Assembly: GCA_038259825.1 (NCBI GenBank)
Contig: JBBSOK010000028.1
Location: 1-28,422 of the forward strand
DNA: 28,422 nt
Direction of reading: 5' to 3'
Origin: JBBSOK01 sp038259825
GTDB taxonomy: Bacteria > Bacteroidota > Bacteroidia > Flavobacteriales > Flavobacteriaceae
Of this stretch, positions 1 through 7,884 are shown one piece after another. The notes under the pieces are model-generated. The model did not search any database. It was given only the letters and a program-made list of their open reading frames with translations, and was not told the DNA's origin. Positions within the stretch are counted from its first letter, which is position 1; each line of letters begins with the position of its first letter. The translations under genes and the position numbers were made by a program.

Positions 1-452
1 CAATATTGGATGCAGATAAAGAAGGATTTTTGAGAAGTAACCGGTCGCTAACGCAAACCGTTGGTCGTGCTGCAAGAAACTTAAATGGAAAAGCAATTAT
101 GTACGCCGATAAAATAACAAACAGCATGCAGGCTTGTATTGATGGCACGGAATATAGAAGACAAAAGCAAATTGAATACAACACTAAACATAACATTACA
201 CCAACGGCAATTAAGAAATCTTTTGAAAATTCTTTAACTAAAAGTAAACAAGAAGCCTATACTTTTGAAACCGCAGAAACGTTGGCGGCTGAAGCTGAAA
301 ATGAGTATTTAACTAAACCACAAATTGAAAAGAAAATTCGCGATACAAGAAAAGCTATGGAGAAAGCTGCAAAAGAGTTGGACTTTATGATGGCAGCTAA
401 ACTTCGTGACAATATCAAATCGCTTCAAAAAAATCTAGAAAGTGTACTTTAA
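1..452 (+). CDS. uvrB: UvrABC system protein B, C-terminal part (5' truncated by the window)
   Basis: This is the C-terminal end of UvrB, the damage-verifying helicase subunit of nucleotide excision repair. The reading frame is open from the window edge, so the start lies upstream. The visible part begins in helicase motifs V/VI: LDADKEGFLRS, then the arginine-finger motif QTVGRAARN. The conserved stretches YADKIT and RRQKQIEYN-KHNITPTAIKK follow. It ends in the UVR motif, rich in K, E and A, around IEKKIRDTRKAMEKAA to AAKLRDNIKSL, which contacts UvrC. The order and spacing match UvrB exactly. The stop overlaps the next gene by 11 bases, suggesting co-transcription. Identification is very secure from the residues alone. 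Confidence 0.97.
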   Translation, partial: ILDADKEGFLRSNRSLTQTVGRAARNLNGKAIMYADKITNSMQACIDGTEYRRQKQIEYNTKHNITPTAIKKSFENSLTKSKQEAYTFETAETLAAEAENEYLTKPQIEKKIRDTRKAMEKAAKELDFMMAAKLRDNIKSLQKNLESVL

Positions 453-1128
453 TTTTAAAATCGAAAAAATTTCACACTTACTTTTTATAGGATATTTAAC
501 TTGCTTTCCGTATATTTTAAATTGCCAAAACACAGACTCCAAAATGATTGATCAAGCAGATATAAATCTAGCTAATAAAACTATTCCCGAATCTATTACG
601 GCAGAAGCGCTCCAAGCGCTTTCTTTCTATCCAGAATTAACAAACACGAAAATTATCTTTAAGTTTAAAGATAATATAAAGAAAAGTACAATGCAGGCAC
701 AGCCTACGTTTACAAGCTTTTTTAAAGGAAAAAATAAAAGAGGATACCATATTTTAATTAGTAAAAATATCCAAATTGATGGCGAGCATTTTACAATTAC
801 CGATATTCCAAAAGATGTTTTGGTTGGATGGATTGGTCACGAATTAGGTCACGTGATGGATTACAGAAATAGAAGTACCATTGGGATGATGGTTTTTGGT
901 ATAAAATATCTTTTTTCAGATGCTCATTTAAAAGAAGTAGAACGCGCTGCAGACGTATTTGCAATTGCTCACGGAATGGGAGATTATATTTTAAAAACAA
1001 AAAACTTTATTTTAGACAACACCAATTTGTCAGAAAAATATAAAAATAGAATCCGCAGTTTCTATATGTCACCCGAAGAAGTAATGCATTTAATAGAAAA
1101 AGGAAAATTGGAAGATGTTGCTAAATAA
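442..1128 (+). CDS. putative zincin-type metallopeptidase (M48-like), exported
   Basis: This 228-residue protein carries a zinc-protease motif HELGH at residues 133-137 (GWIGHELGHVMDY). About 30 residues later comes ERAADVFA, where Glu167 and Asp171 match the third-ligand pattern of gluzincins such as M48. The N-terminus has a hydrophobic stretch at about residues 11-28 ending in LNC, which may be a signal peptide or a lipobox, so periplasmic or outer-membrane location is inferred. The start chosen is GTG, overlapping uvrB by 11 bases. An ATG at 544 would lose the hydrophobic segment and is less likely. It lacks the multi-spanning part of HtpX-like M48 enzymes. The substrate is unknown. The zincin assignment is firm; the exact family is not. 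Confidence 0.75.
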   Translation: MYFNFKIEKISHLLFIGYLTCFPYILNCQNTDSKMIDQADINLANKTIPESITAEALQALSFYPELTNTKIIFKFKDNIKKSTMQAQPTFTSFFKGKNKRGYHILISKNIQIDGEHFTITDIPKDVLVGWIGHELGHVMDYRNRSTIGMMVFGIKYLFSDAHLKEVERAADVFAIAHGMGDYILKTKNFILDNTNLSEKYKNRIRSFYMSPEEVMHLIEKGKLEDVAK

Positions 1129-1136
1129 TCAAATCT

Positions 1137-2669
1137 CTAATCTAGCTTTCTGTTTTCTTGAACAAATTCTTCCCACTCTTTAAATTTTTCTTCGTTCATT
1201 ACTTTTGCCATTTTTACCTGCCCCCCTTTTTTCTTATTGGCACCACTCCAATTGTAAAATATTTCAGGCGAAATAAGTTTGACTTTTACACCTTTCAATG
1301 CTTTGGAACGAGCAACTTTATAATTTTTGTTAGCTTGCTGTAAAGCTTGATCCAGCGCTTGGGCTATTTTGGATTCTTCAATTTTACTATCAGTTCCCAA
1401 GTACCAGCTATGGTAAAATTCATCATCAATTTTGACTGCTGCAAGCGTAAACTCAGGTATTTCAATATCAAATTGATCTTGAATTTCTTGTATAGCAACT
1501 TCCATTTTATTGACAGAAAGCTGTGAACCGACAACATTCAAAAAGAATTTAGTGCGCCCGGTAATTTTTATTTCAGCCTTTTCAACATCTGTAAAGGCAA
1601 TTGTATCTCCAATTAAATAACGCCAAGCGCCGCTAACCGTACTTATCAACAACACATAATCTATATCCTTTTTAACCTCAGCTATTGTAATTGCAGGGGC
1701 ATCGTCAACCAATGCACCGTTTTCGTCAATATATTCTGGTTTAAATTCTACAAATTCGAAATAAATTCCATTATCTGTAACTAATTTCATGGATGTAGTT
1801 TCTGGCCGTTGCTGAAATGCAATAAAACCTTCTGAAGCCAAATAGGTATCTATAACCGTTATCGGTTTATCCAGTAATTGATTAAAGCTTTTTTCGTATG
1901 GTTGGAATGCAATTCCGCCGCTTGTAAATACTTGAAGATTTGGCCAAACTTCGTGAATATTTTCAACTTTGTGGTGCGAGATTACTTCTTTCAACATTAA
2001 TTCCATCCAAGAAGGTATTCCGCTAAGTGCCCCTATATCCCATTGTTTGGCTCTTTCTGCAATTGTTTTAACGCGCTCGTCCCAATCATCAATTTTTGCA
2101 ATATCCTCTCCTGGTTTATAGTAACCCTGAAACCAAAAAGGAATTTTACTTGCACTAATTCCGCTTATTTCGCCTTCTTTAAATTCTCCATTTTCCTGCA
2201 AATTTGTTGAACTTCCCAACATCATTATTTCCTTTTCGAAAAAATCTGAAGGCAAGTCAAAATTGGATAAAGCACCTACTTGCTTAATGCCAGCTTTTCT
2301 AATGCTTTCTATCATTTCATCCGTTACTGGAATTCTTTTACTTTCTTTCCCAGTAGTGCCGCTACTTAAGGCAAAATAAGAAGGTTTTCCTGGCCATGTA
2401 ATATTTTCAAATCCGTGATGTAACTGGCACCACCATTCGTTATTAATTTTATCGTAGTCAAAATAAGGAACTTTTTCAGAAAATATTTTACCTGCATCAT
2501 CAGAATCTAACATTTTTGTAAATCCATAATAAATTCCAAAAGAGGTATTTTTTGCCTTTTCCAATAGATTTTTAAGTACAGTTTTTTGAGCCTCAATAGG
2601 CGTGGTTTCAGTAACTACTGTATCTCTAAATTCTATTGCACTTTTTATTAATGATCCTAAGATTGCCAT
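1137..2669 (-). CDS. GH3 auxin-responsive promoter family protein (acyl-adenylate/amidotransferase-like)
   Basis: A 510-residue protein of the GH3 superfamily, the bacterial relatives of plant GH3 acyl acid-amido synthetases. These belong to the ANL adenylating enzymes, which activate a carboxylic acid with ATP and often join it to an amino acid. The ATP/AMP-binding P-loop motif is SSGTTGKESKRIPVT (residues 102-116). Further family motifs are DTYLASEGFIAF in the middle, then YLIGDTIAF and ITGRTKFFLNVVGSQLS before the C-terminal domain. Length is normal for the family (about 500). It is monocistronic and convergent with the peptidase gene, with only 8 bases between stops. The bacterial substrate is unknown; amide or ester bond formation on an acyl substrate is inferred from the family. 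Confidence 0.9.
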   Translation of the reverse strand: MAILGSLIKSAIEFRDTVVTETTPIEAQKTVLKNLLEKAKNTSFGIYYGFTKMLDSDDAGKIFSEKVPYFDYDKINNEWWCQLHHGFENITWPGKPSYFALSSGTTGKESKRIPVTDEMIESIRKAGIKQVGALSNFDLPSDFFEKEIMMLGSSTNLQENGEFKEGEISGISASKIPFWFQGYYKPGEDIAKIDDWDERVKTIAERAKQWDIGALSGIPSWMELMLKEVISHHKVENIHEVWPNLQVFTSGGIAFQPYEKSFNQLLDKPITVIDTYLASEGFIAFQQRPETTSMKLVTDNGIYFEFVEFKPEYIDENGALVDDAPAITIAEVKKDIDYVLLISTVSGAWRYLIGDTIAFTDVEKAEIKITGRTKFFLNVVGSQLSVNKMEVAIQEIQDQFDIEIPEFTLAAVKIDDEFYHSWYLGTDSKIEESKIAQALDQALQQANKNYKVARSKALKGVKVKLISPEIFYNWSGANKKKGGQVKMAKVMNEEKFKEWEEFVQENRKLD

Positions 2670-2814
2670 TGGTTGGTTTTAATATTATTTATTGTAAAAA
2701 TCGAAATTCAAGTAAAGATTCCTATATTTTAATCGAGGCAAAATACAACAATTAGGTAATTTCAATTAACGCTTTTAATTAAAATTAACCCTTTATTGAA
2801 TGCGCACCATCCAT

Positions 2815-2822
2815 TATCTTTG
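2815..2822 (+). promoter_or_regulatory. Bacteroidota -7 promoter box before rluF
   Basis: TATCTTTG fits the Bacteroidota -7 consensus TAnnTTTG exactly and is followed by C. A TTG 16 bases upstream (2796-2798) could be the -33 element, although that spacing is at the short end. Only six bases separate the box from the rluF ATG at 2829, so transcription would start at or next to the start codon and the mRNA would be leaderless or nearly so. Confidence 0.6.
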
Positions 2823-2828
2823 CGGTCT

Positions 2829-3605
2829 ATGAACCATCCTGACTCTACAAGATTAAACAAAGCAATTAGCGATAGTGGCTACTGTTCCCGTCGTGCCGCG
2901 GATACCTTAATTGAACAAGGCCGCGTAACTGTTAATGGTGAAAAAAGTACGCTGGGAGATCGTGTAATGCCAAATGATATTGTAAAAGTTGATGGAAAAT
3001 CTCTCTCTGAAAAAGAATCACTTGTTTATATACTTTTAAATAAACCTGTTGGGATTACTTGTACAACCGATACTCGTTTTGACGATAACGTTGTAGACTT
3101 TGTCAAACATCCAGAACGCATTTTTCCTATTGGAAGATTAGATAAACCAAGTGAAGGTGTGCTTTTAATGACAAATGATGGCGATATTGTAAATAAAATA
3201 CTTCGTGCCGGAAACAAACATGAAAAAGAATATATTGTAACTGTTGACAGACCCGTAACCGACGAATTTATTAAAATGATGAGTCGTGGTGTACCTATTT
3301 TGGATACCGTCACCAAAAAATGTGAGGTTGAAAGAGTAAGCCGTTTTGTTTTTAGAATTATTTTGGTTCAAGGCTTAAACAGACAAATTAGAAGAATGTG
3401 CGAATATTTTAATTTTGAAGTAATTGCCCTTAAAAGAACACGAATAATGAATATTTCCTTGGGAGATTTACCAGATGGCCAGTGGCGCGATTTAACCGAA
3501 AAAGAGTTGAGGGATTTAAAAGCGGCAGTTTCGGATAGTGATAATGCGCCGCAAATGGAGAGGAAAGTTGCTACTACGCCAAAAAGAAGACGAGGCCCGA
3601 GATAA
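2829..3605 (+). CDS. rluF: 23S rRNA pseudouridine synthase, RluF type
   Basis: A 258-residue RsuA/RluB/E/F-family pseudouridine synthase. RluF modifies a uridine near position 2604 of 23S rRNA. An S4 RNA-binding domain occupies roughly residues 8-58 (LNKAISDSGYCSRRAADTLI, GRVTVNG). The catalytic domain has the conserved motif IGRLDKPSEG with the nucleophile Asp at about residue 105. The stretches NKILRAGNKHEKEY, MSRGVPILDTVTKKC, VQGLNRQIRRMCEYF and LKRTRIMN match E. coli RluF rather than RluB or RsuA. A basic tail (KRRRGPR) ends the protein. The ATG at 2829 is chosen because an in-frame TTG at 2796 would add 11 residues that lie across the promoter. A strong terminator follows. High confidence. 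Confidence 0.93.
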   Translation: MNHPDSTRLNKAISDSGYCSRRAADTLIEQGRVTVNGEKSTLGDRVMPNDIVKVDGKSLSEKESLVYILLNKPVGITCTTDTRFDDNVVDFVKHPERIFPIGRLDKPSEGVLLMTNDGDIVNKILRAGNKHEKEYIVTVDRPVTDEFIKMMSRGVPILDTVTKKCEVERVSRFVFRIILVQGLNRQIRRMCEYFNFEVIALKRTRIMNISLGDLPDGQWRDLTEKELRDLKAAVSDSDNAPQMERKVATTPKRRRGPR

Positions 3606-3610
3606 AAAAA

Positions 3611-3647
3611 ACCGCATGCCGATTGAGTAGCATGCGGTCATTTTTCA
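3611..3647. terminator. hairpin terminator between rluF and the convergent hsp20 gene
   Basis: A perfect 9-bp stem, ACCGCATGC paired with GCATGCGGT, has a 10-base loop. It is flanked by an A run on the left and a T run on the right, so it can stop transcription from both convergent genes. Confidence 0.88.
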
Positions 3648-3672
3648 ACTAACTCACCAAATTAAATTTCAA

Positions 3673-4119
3673 TTATGAAATCTCAACCATTCTCTTCATA
3701 TCTTTCACTTCTACTTTAGGCAATTTTATTTTTAAGATTCCATGTATATAAGTTGCCTTAATTTCTTCAGAATTTACTGTTTCGGGTAGGGTAAATGATC
3801 TTTCAAATTTTGAAAAATTAAATTCTTTTCTAGTAAACTTTACAGCTTCCGCATCATTTTTTTCTTCAGTATCGGACATTTTGTTATCTTCAACAGATTT
3901 CGAAGAAACTTTTAAAGAATCTTTTTCGATTTCAATTTTGAAGTCATTTTTTTGAAAACCAGGAACCGCAAATTCAAGCACAAAATTCGCCTTATTTTCT
4001 GAAATATTTACAGCTGGCGTGCTAAAGTTTTGCCAATTATTTACGTCTAACCTATTCTCGTTAAGTAGGTTATCAAAAAGTGCCGGTATCCAATTCGGAT
4101 TATTTTTCATTGTTCTCAT
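3673..4119 (-). CDS. small heat-shock protein, Hsp20/alpha-crystallin family
   Basis: A 148-residue cytoplasmic holdase that binds unfolding proteins as an ATP-independent chaperone. The N-terminus is short (NPNWIPALFDNLL). The alpha-crystallin domain spans about residues 35-138, with FVLEFAVPGFQKNDFKIEIE at its start, the lysine/glutamate-rich loop at 75-95, FNFSKFERSFTLPE in the centre, and the hallmark GILKIKLPK near the end. The last residues RMVEIS resemble a weak I-x-I tail motif. Two start codons are possible, ATG at 4119 or nine bases in at 4110; the product differs by three residues. The gene stands alone, convergent with rluF and divergent from the DUF2254 gene, and I see no CIRCE-like repeat before it. 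Confidence 0.92.
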   Translation of the reverse strand: MRTMKNNPNWIPALFDNLLNENRLDVNNWQNFSTPAVNISENKANFVLEFAVPGFQKNDFKIEIEKDSLKVSSKSVEDNKMSDTEEKNDAEAVKFTRKEFNFSKFERSFTLPETVNSEEIKATYIHGILKIKLPKVEVKDMKRMVEIS

Positions 4120-4310
4120 ATTATAAAGATTTTAAATTTATTTTTTATATTATGAGGTAATCAAAAAAGATTCCATTTAGAAATAGCAGACTTTTTGTCT
4201 GTTAAAATTTGAATTTGAGTGTCATTTTGTCTGAGATGATTATGCAAAATATAGTTTAATGCGCGGACTACTTCATTAAAAGTTCTACTTTTACAATACA
4301 TCAAATATTT

Positions 4311-5609
4311 ATGAAACACTTATTGTATAAGTTCAAAGCATCATTTGGTGCCTTAACTAGTAAAATTGCCTTCTATCCAACGTTAATAGCAGCTATAGGA
4401 TTTTTCTTCGCTCTGTTAATGGCTATTTTAGAAAAAGAGGGAATATCCCGCGAACTTATTGAGGTTTTTCCCTTATTAGCGATCGAAGATGGTGATACAG
4501 TTTTAACCCTTTTAAGCGCATGTATTGGTGGATTAATTTCACTAATGGTATTTAGTTTTTCCATGGTAATGCTTTTACTTAGCCAAGCATCAAGCAATTT
4601 TACTCCTCGTTTACTTCCGGGTTTAATTTCGAATAAAAGTCACCAAGTAATTCTTGGTATTTATCTATCTACAATTATTTACAATATTTTTATTCTCTTT
4701 ACAATTGAGCCATCTGAAAAAAAATATACACTTCCCGGTCTTTCAATTTTAATTGGTATTGCGCTTACAATACTATGTTTGGGAGCATTTATATTTTTTA
4801 TTCATCAAATTTCGCAGAATATTCAAATTAACAACATACTAGATTCAATTTATAACAAGGCCCAAACTAGACTGGATAAAATCATTAAAAGCGAACAAGA
4901 TCAAGATTTGAACATAATTAGAAACTTTCCAGGAACGGACAACTGGCATTCATATAAAACTAATAAAAGTGGTTATTTTCAAAATATTTCAATTGATAAT
5001 ATTGCGAAAATGTGTGAAGAAAATGACGTAAAAATCTATATCACTTTACCAAAAGGATTATTTCTATTAAAAAATGCAGTATTTATAAAATCGAACAAGG
5101 AAATAGATGAAGAACTTATTAAAGATATAGTTTCAAACATAAGTTTTGCAAGAGGCGAATTAGTTGAAAATAATTATGCATTAGCCTTTAAACAAACAAC
5201 TGAAATTGCAGTAAAAGCTATGTCTCCCGGCATTAATGACCCAGGTACAGCAGTAAATGCCATTGATTATTTAACTGAGCTATTTGCTCTGCGGATGAAG
5301 ATTTCTGACAGTAGCATTATAGAATATAAAGGCAAAGCCAACCTCAAATTGGCAATTATTACTTTTAAAGAATTGCTCTACAATGTTATGGCAAGCCTTA
5401 GAACGTATTGCAAACATGACCCGATAATGGTGCAAAAAATGTTTTGGATGTTGGACTACTTAAAAATTCAACCAACTGTAGACGAAACCTACACGAAATC
5501 CATCGGGCAAGAACAAGAATTGCTTTTAATGGTATCTACAAATGCTTTTGAAGCCATGGCAGATAAAAAAGCTATCGAAGAAAGAAAGCCGCAGAATTTG
5601 GTGGATTGA
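4311..5609 (+). CDS. DUF2254 family membrane protein
   Basis: A 432-residue inner-membrane protein. Four hydrophobic helices lie in the first 170 residues, at about 20-40, 64-90, 111-131 and 143-165, followed by a soluble domain of about 260 residues. Diagnostic DUF2254 features are FSFSMVMLLLSQASSNFTPRLL after helix 2, and the cytoplasmic motif AVKAMSPGINDPGTAVNAID, one of the best conserved parts of the family. The function of DUF2254 is not established to my knowledge. The gene appears monocistronic: 218 AT-rich bases separate it from the TetR gene, and a near-match to the -7 box (TACTTTTA, 4286-4293) lies just before the start. Family assignment is confident; the role is unknown. Confidence 0.85.
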   Translation: MKHLLYKFKASFGALTSKIAFYPTLIAAIGFFFALLMAILEKEGISRELIEVFPLLAIEDGDTVLTLLSACIGGLISLMVFSFSMVMLLLSQASSNFTPRLLPGLISNKSHQVILGIYLSTIIYNIFILFTIEPSEKKYTLPGLSILIGIALTILCLGAFIFFIHQISQNIQINNILDSIYNKAQTRLDKIIKSEQDQDLNIIRNFPGTDNWHSYKTNKSGYFQNISIDNIAKMCEENDVKIYITLPKGLFLLKNAVFIKSNKEIDEELIKDIVSNISFARGELVENNYALAFKQTTEIAVKAMSPGINDPGTAVNAIDYLTELFALRMKISDSSIIEYKGKANLKLAIITFKELLYNVMASLRTYCKHDPIMVQKMFWMLDYLKIQPTVDETYTKSIGQEQELLLMVSTNAFEAMADKKAIEERKPQNLVD

Positions 5610-5769
5610 GATAAATTTATCTGTTGTGCAAGAGAAAAAACTGATAAAATTCTGATTATTTTTCGCTTTAATTTTAATTTCTAAATAGAATCGAAATAAC
5701 CAGATTTTAAAAAATGAGTTTTACAAGTAGCGCAAAAAATTTAAATATAAGTTAAATAAACTTTTATTT

Positions 5770-5785
5770 CTAACCAATCGTTTAG
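5770..5785. promoter_or_regulatory. candidate TetR operator, site 1 (before tetR)
   Basis: CTAACCAATCGTTTAG is an imperfect inverted repeat (arms CTAA/TTAG). Read on the minus strand with its flanks, it matches site 2 at 6407-6422 in 19 of 22 bases, including the 12-base run CAAAACTAAACG. It lies about 43 bases before the regulator start, just upstream of a near-consensus -7 box (TATCTTTT, 5804-5811), so a bound repressor would cover the -33 region. Autoregulation is inferred. Confidence 0.65.
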
Positions 5786-5827
5786 TTTTGTGTAACAGTA
5801 AAATATCTTTTTTAGACTATAATTATA

Positions 5828-6391
5828 ATGGCAAGAAAAAAAGAATATATAGAAAGCGAGGTTATTGAAAAAGCTATGCGTTTATTTTGGCGAAACGGAT
5901 ACAAAAACACCTCCATGCACATGCTCGAAAATGAAATGGGTATAAATAAATTTTCTATTTATTCAAGCTTTGGTAGTAAGCACGGTGTCTTTATTGAAAG
6001 TTTAAAGATATATAATACTACTACGGCGCAGATTTTCGAAAAATTGATAAACGCGACAAGCGGAAGCAAAGATATCAAACAATTTTTTTACGATTCAGTT
6101 GCTATTTGCAATCAACCAGGCAATGAAAAAGGTTGTTTAATTACAAATACATATAATGAATTTTCTGAAACCGATGATGAAATATTGAATAATCAAATGT
6201 CTTCTTTTATGTATAATCTCAAAAAGATATTTATTGAAAAGTTACGAATGGATACCACAAAAGATGAAGAAACTATTTTAATACAGGCAAACTTTTTAGT
6301 TGTCGCAAAGCATGGTTTAGCCGCAGCTACAAGAGTTAATAACAAAAAAGAGATTGAAGATTACATAGAAATGACTTTTCAAAATATATAA
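5828..6391 (+). CDS. TetR/AcrR family transcriptional regulator
   Basis: A 187-residue repressor-type regulator. The N-terminal helix-turn-helix covers about residues 8-55: VIEKAMRLFWRNGYKNTSMH, then LENEMGINKFSIYSSFGSK, with the typical I-Y-x-x-F-G-S-K at the end of the recognition helix. The remaining 130 residues are the helical ligand and dimer domain. They contain GNEKGCLITNTYNEFSE, a pattern common in TetR proteins of the NemR/AcuR-like type that sense reactive small molecules; this link is a suggestion only. A single cysteine (in KGCLI) and another in VAICNQ could be redox sensors. Similar operator-like repeats sit before this gene and before the operon that follows, so it probably represses both. 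DNA-binding assignment is firm; the ligand is unknown. Confidence 0.92.
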   Translation: MARKKEYIESEVIEKAMRLFWRNGYKNTSMHMLENEMGINKFSIYSSFGSKHGVFIESLKIYNTTTAQIFEKLINATSGSKDIKQFFYDSVAICNQPGNEKGCLITNTYNEFSETDDEILNNQMSSFMYNLKKIFIEKLRMDTTKDEETILIQANFLVVAKHGLAAATRVNNKKEIEDYIEMTFQNI

Positions 6392-6406
6392 TTTTTTTTA
6401 CCAAAA

Positions 6407-6422
6407 CTAAACGGCTGTTTAG
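6407..6422. promoter_or_regulatory. candidate TetR operator, site 2 (before the redox operon)
   Basis: CTAAACGGCTGTTTAG is an inverted repeat with perfect 6-base arms CTAAAC/GTTTAG and a 4-base centre. It lies in the 67-base gap between the regulator and the AhpD-like gene, 36 bases before that start codon. It is nearly identical to site 1 upstream of tetR, which makes both likely binding sites of the same dimeric protein. Confidence 0.72.
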
Positions 6423-6458
6423 ATATTTATCACTAATTATTAATTTTAATTTACAATT

Positions 6459-7016
6459 ATGACTAATTTAAAAGTTCACAACATTGAATCTGCCCCAGAA
6501 GACGGTAAGGTATTATTACAATATTCACAAAAAACTTATGGAATGATTCCGGGCCTTCACGGTGTTTTGGCAGAATCGCCACAACTTTTGGAAGCATATC
6601 AAACATTACACGAATTGTTTTCAAATTCATCGTTTAATAATGAAGAATTAACAGTTGTATGGCAAACAATAAATGTTGAGCATCGCTGTCATTACTGCGT
6701 TCCTGCACACACAGGAATCGCGAAAATGATGAAAGTAGATGATGCAATAATTAATTCTTTACGAGATGAGACGCCTCTTGAAAACACAAAATTAGAAGCC
6801 TTGAGAACTCTAACTTTACGGATTGTCCGCAATCGAGGAAACGTAAATCAAGCCGAATTAGATGCTTTCTACGCTACAGGTTATGGTGAAAAACAAGTTT
6901 TAGAAATTATTCTAGGTGTTTCTCAAAAGGTAATTAGTAACTACACAAACCATATTGCTAATACGCCTGTGGATGATTCTTTCAAAAGTTTCGCTTGGGA
7001 ACCTAAAACTGCTTAG
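6459..7016 (+). CDS. carboxymuconolactone decarboxylase/AhpD-like alkylhydroperoxidase family protein
   Basis: A 185-residue protein of the AhpD-like superfamily. The active-site motif is HRCHYCVPAHT, with Cys77-x2-Cys80-x3-His84, the same spacing as the redox-active Cys and His residues of mycobacterial AhpD. The preceding Glu74 is also usual. Such proteins reduce organic or hydrogen peroxides with a thiol partner or act in related chemistry. The surrounding helices (LTVVWQTINVEH before the motif, GEKQVLEIILGVSQKVISNYTNHI after) are characteristic of the CMD fold. It is the first gene of a three-gene operon, directly behind a candidate TetR operator, with a thiol oxidoreductase two genes on. 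A peroxidase or electrophile-detoxifying role is inferred. Confidence 0.88.
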   Translation: MTNLKVHNIESAPEDGKVLLQYSQKTYGMIPGLHGVLAESPQLLEAYQTLHELFSNSSFNNEELTVVWQTINVEHRCHYCVPAHTGIAKMMKVDDAIINSLRDETPLENTKLEALRTLTLRIVRNRGNVNQAELDAFYATGYGEKQVLEIILGVSQKVISNYTNHIANTPVDDSFKSFAWEPKTA

Positions 7017-7032
7017 ACAAAAAATTCAAAAT

Positions 7033-7863
7033 ATGTTCAATTCAAATTTAGTAATTGTTGTTTTATTTAGCGCATTGTTCATCGGTTGCAAAAACAGAGA
7101 GACGCAAACCTTGCAACCAGATGAAGTTATAGCAGTCAACAAACCATATTTTCAAAATAGAGGACACGAATTAATTTATGAAATGACAGAAAAAACAGGC
7201 AGTTATCAAGACTTGTTAGATCAAAAAGATGTCGTTTATAATTATACCTATCGCACTCCAGACCAAAAAGAAGATATATCAACAGAATCCTATATTTTTG
7301 ATGGCGAATTATCTCATGGTTCCTATATAATACACGAAAGAACCCTACCAGATTTGAATGGTAAAATGCAACAAGGCTATAACGGAAAAGACTTTTGGTT
7401 AAAATTAAATGAACAGGAAAATACTGAAAATTCAGCTATTGAAAGTGTTGTTTTAACTAGAAAAACTAACTTTTATTGGTTTGCAGTGATGCAAAAATTA
7501 CTGGATCCCAGCATAATTTATAAGTATTTAGGAGAAAAAAGCGTGGACGGAGAAACGTATGAGGTTGTAAAGATCACTTTTAAAACAGCTGGTGATGAAG
7601 TTGCAGATTCATATCAATTATACATAAATCCTGTTACTAAATTAGTTGATCAATTTTTGTTTACTGTAGTTTCTAAAAACGTGAGCGATCCACTATTAAT
7701 GCGTGTTACATATGAAAAATTTAATAATATATTAATAGCTACATATCGTAAATACACAAAGTCAGATTGGAATGCAACAGTTATAGACGACGTCTGGGTT
7801 GAGGAAATAGTAAAGGATGTTAGGTTTAATCAAAATTTGAAAAGAGATTTATTCAACATATAA
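7033..7863 (+). CDS. lipoprotein, DUF6503-like
   Basis: A 276-residue predicted lipoprotein. The N-terminus MFNSNLVIVVLFSALFIGC is a lipoprotein signal with the lipobox FIGC, so Cys19 is the likely lipidated residue. The ATG at 7033 is chosen because the upstream in-frame ATG lies inside the previous gene and would bury the signal peptide. The mature part looks like an all-beta LolA/LolB-type or DUF6503 domain: repeated two-strand patterns such as YNGKDFWLKL, YEVVKITF, and YQLYINPVTKLVDQFLFTVV close to the C-terminus. I recall similar proteins as DUF6503 in Flavobacteria but cannot confirm. It is 16 bases after the AhpD-like gene and 21 before the DsbA-like gene, so it is co-transcribed. No enzyme motif is visible. 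Confidence 0.7.
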   Translation: MFNSNLVIVVLFSALFIGCKNRETQTLQPDEVIAVNKPYFQNRGHELIYEMTEKTGSYQDLLDQKDVVYNYTYRTPDQKEDISTESYIFDGELSHGSYIIHERTLPDLNGKMQQGYNGKDFWLKLNEQENTENSAIESVVLTRKTNFYWFAVMQKLLDPSIIYKYLGEKSVDGETYEVVKITFKTAGDEVADSYQLYINPVTKLVDQFLFTVVSKNVSDPLLMRVTYEKFNNILIATYRKYTKSDWNATVIDDVWVEEIVKDVRFNQNLKRDLFNI

Positions 7864-7884
7864 TATCAATTTAAAATAAAGGAG

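Noticed and set aside
797..1000. Minus-strand ORF of 67 residues across the zincin gene
   Set aside because: It lies opposite a convincing plus-strand gene with an HELGH motif and has no recognisable domain; a shadow frame.
2796..2828. TTG start giving rluF an extra 11 residues
   Set aside because: This stretch overlaps the -7 promoter box and the extra residues are not part of the S4 domain; the ATG at 2829 fits better.
6955..7032. Upstream ATG for the lipoprotein gene
   Set aside because: It lies inside the AhpD-like gene and would place 26 residues before a clean lipoprotein signal peptide.
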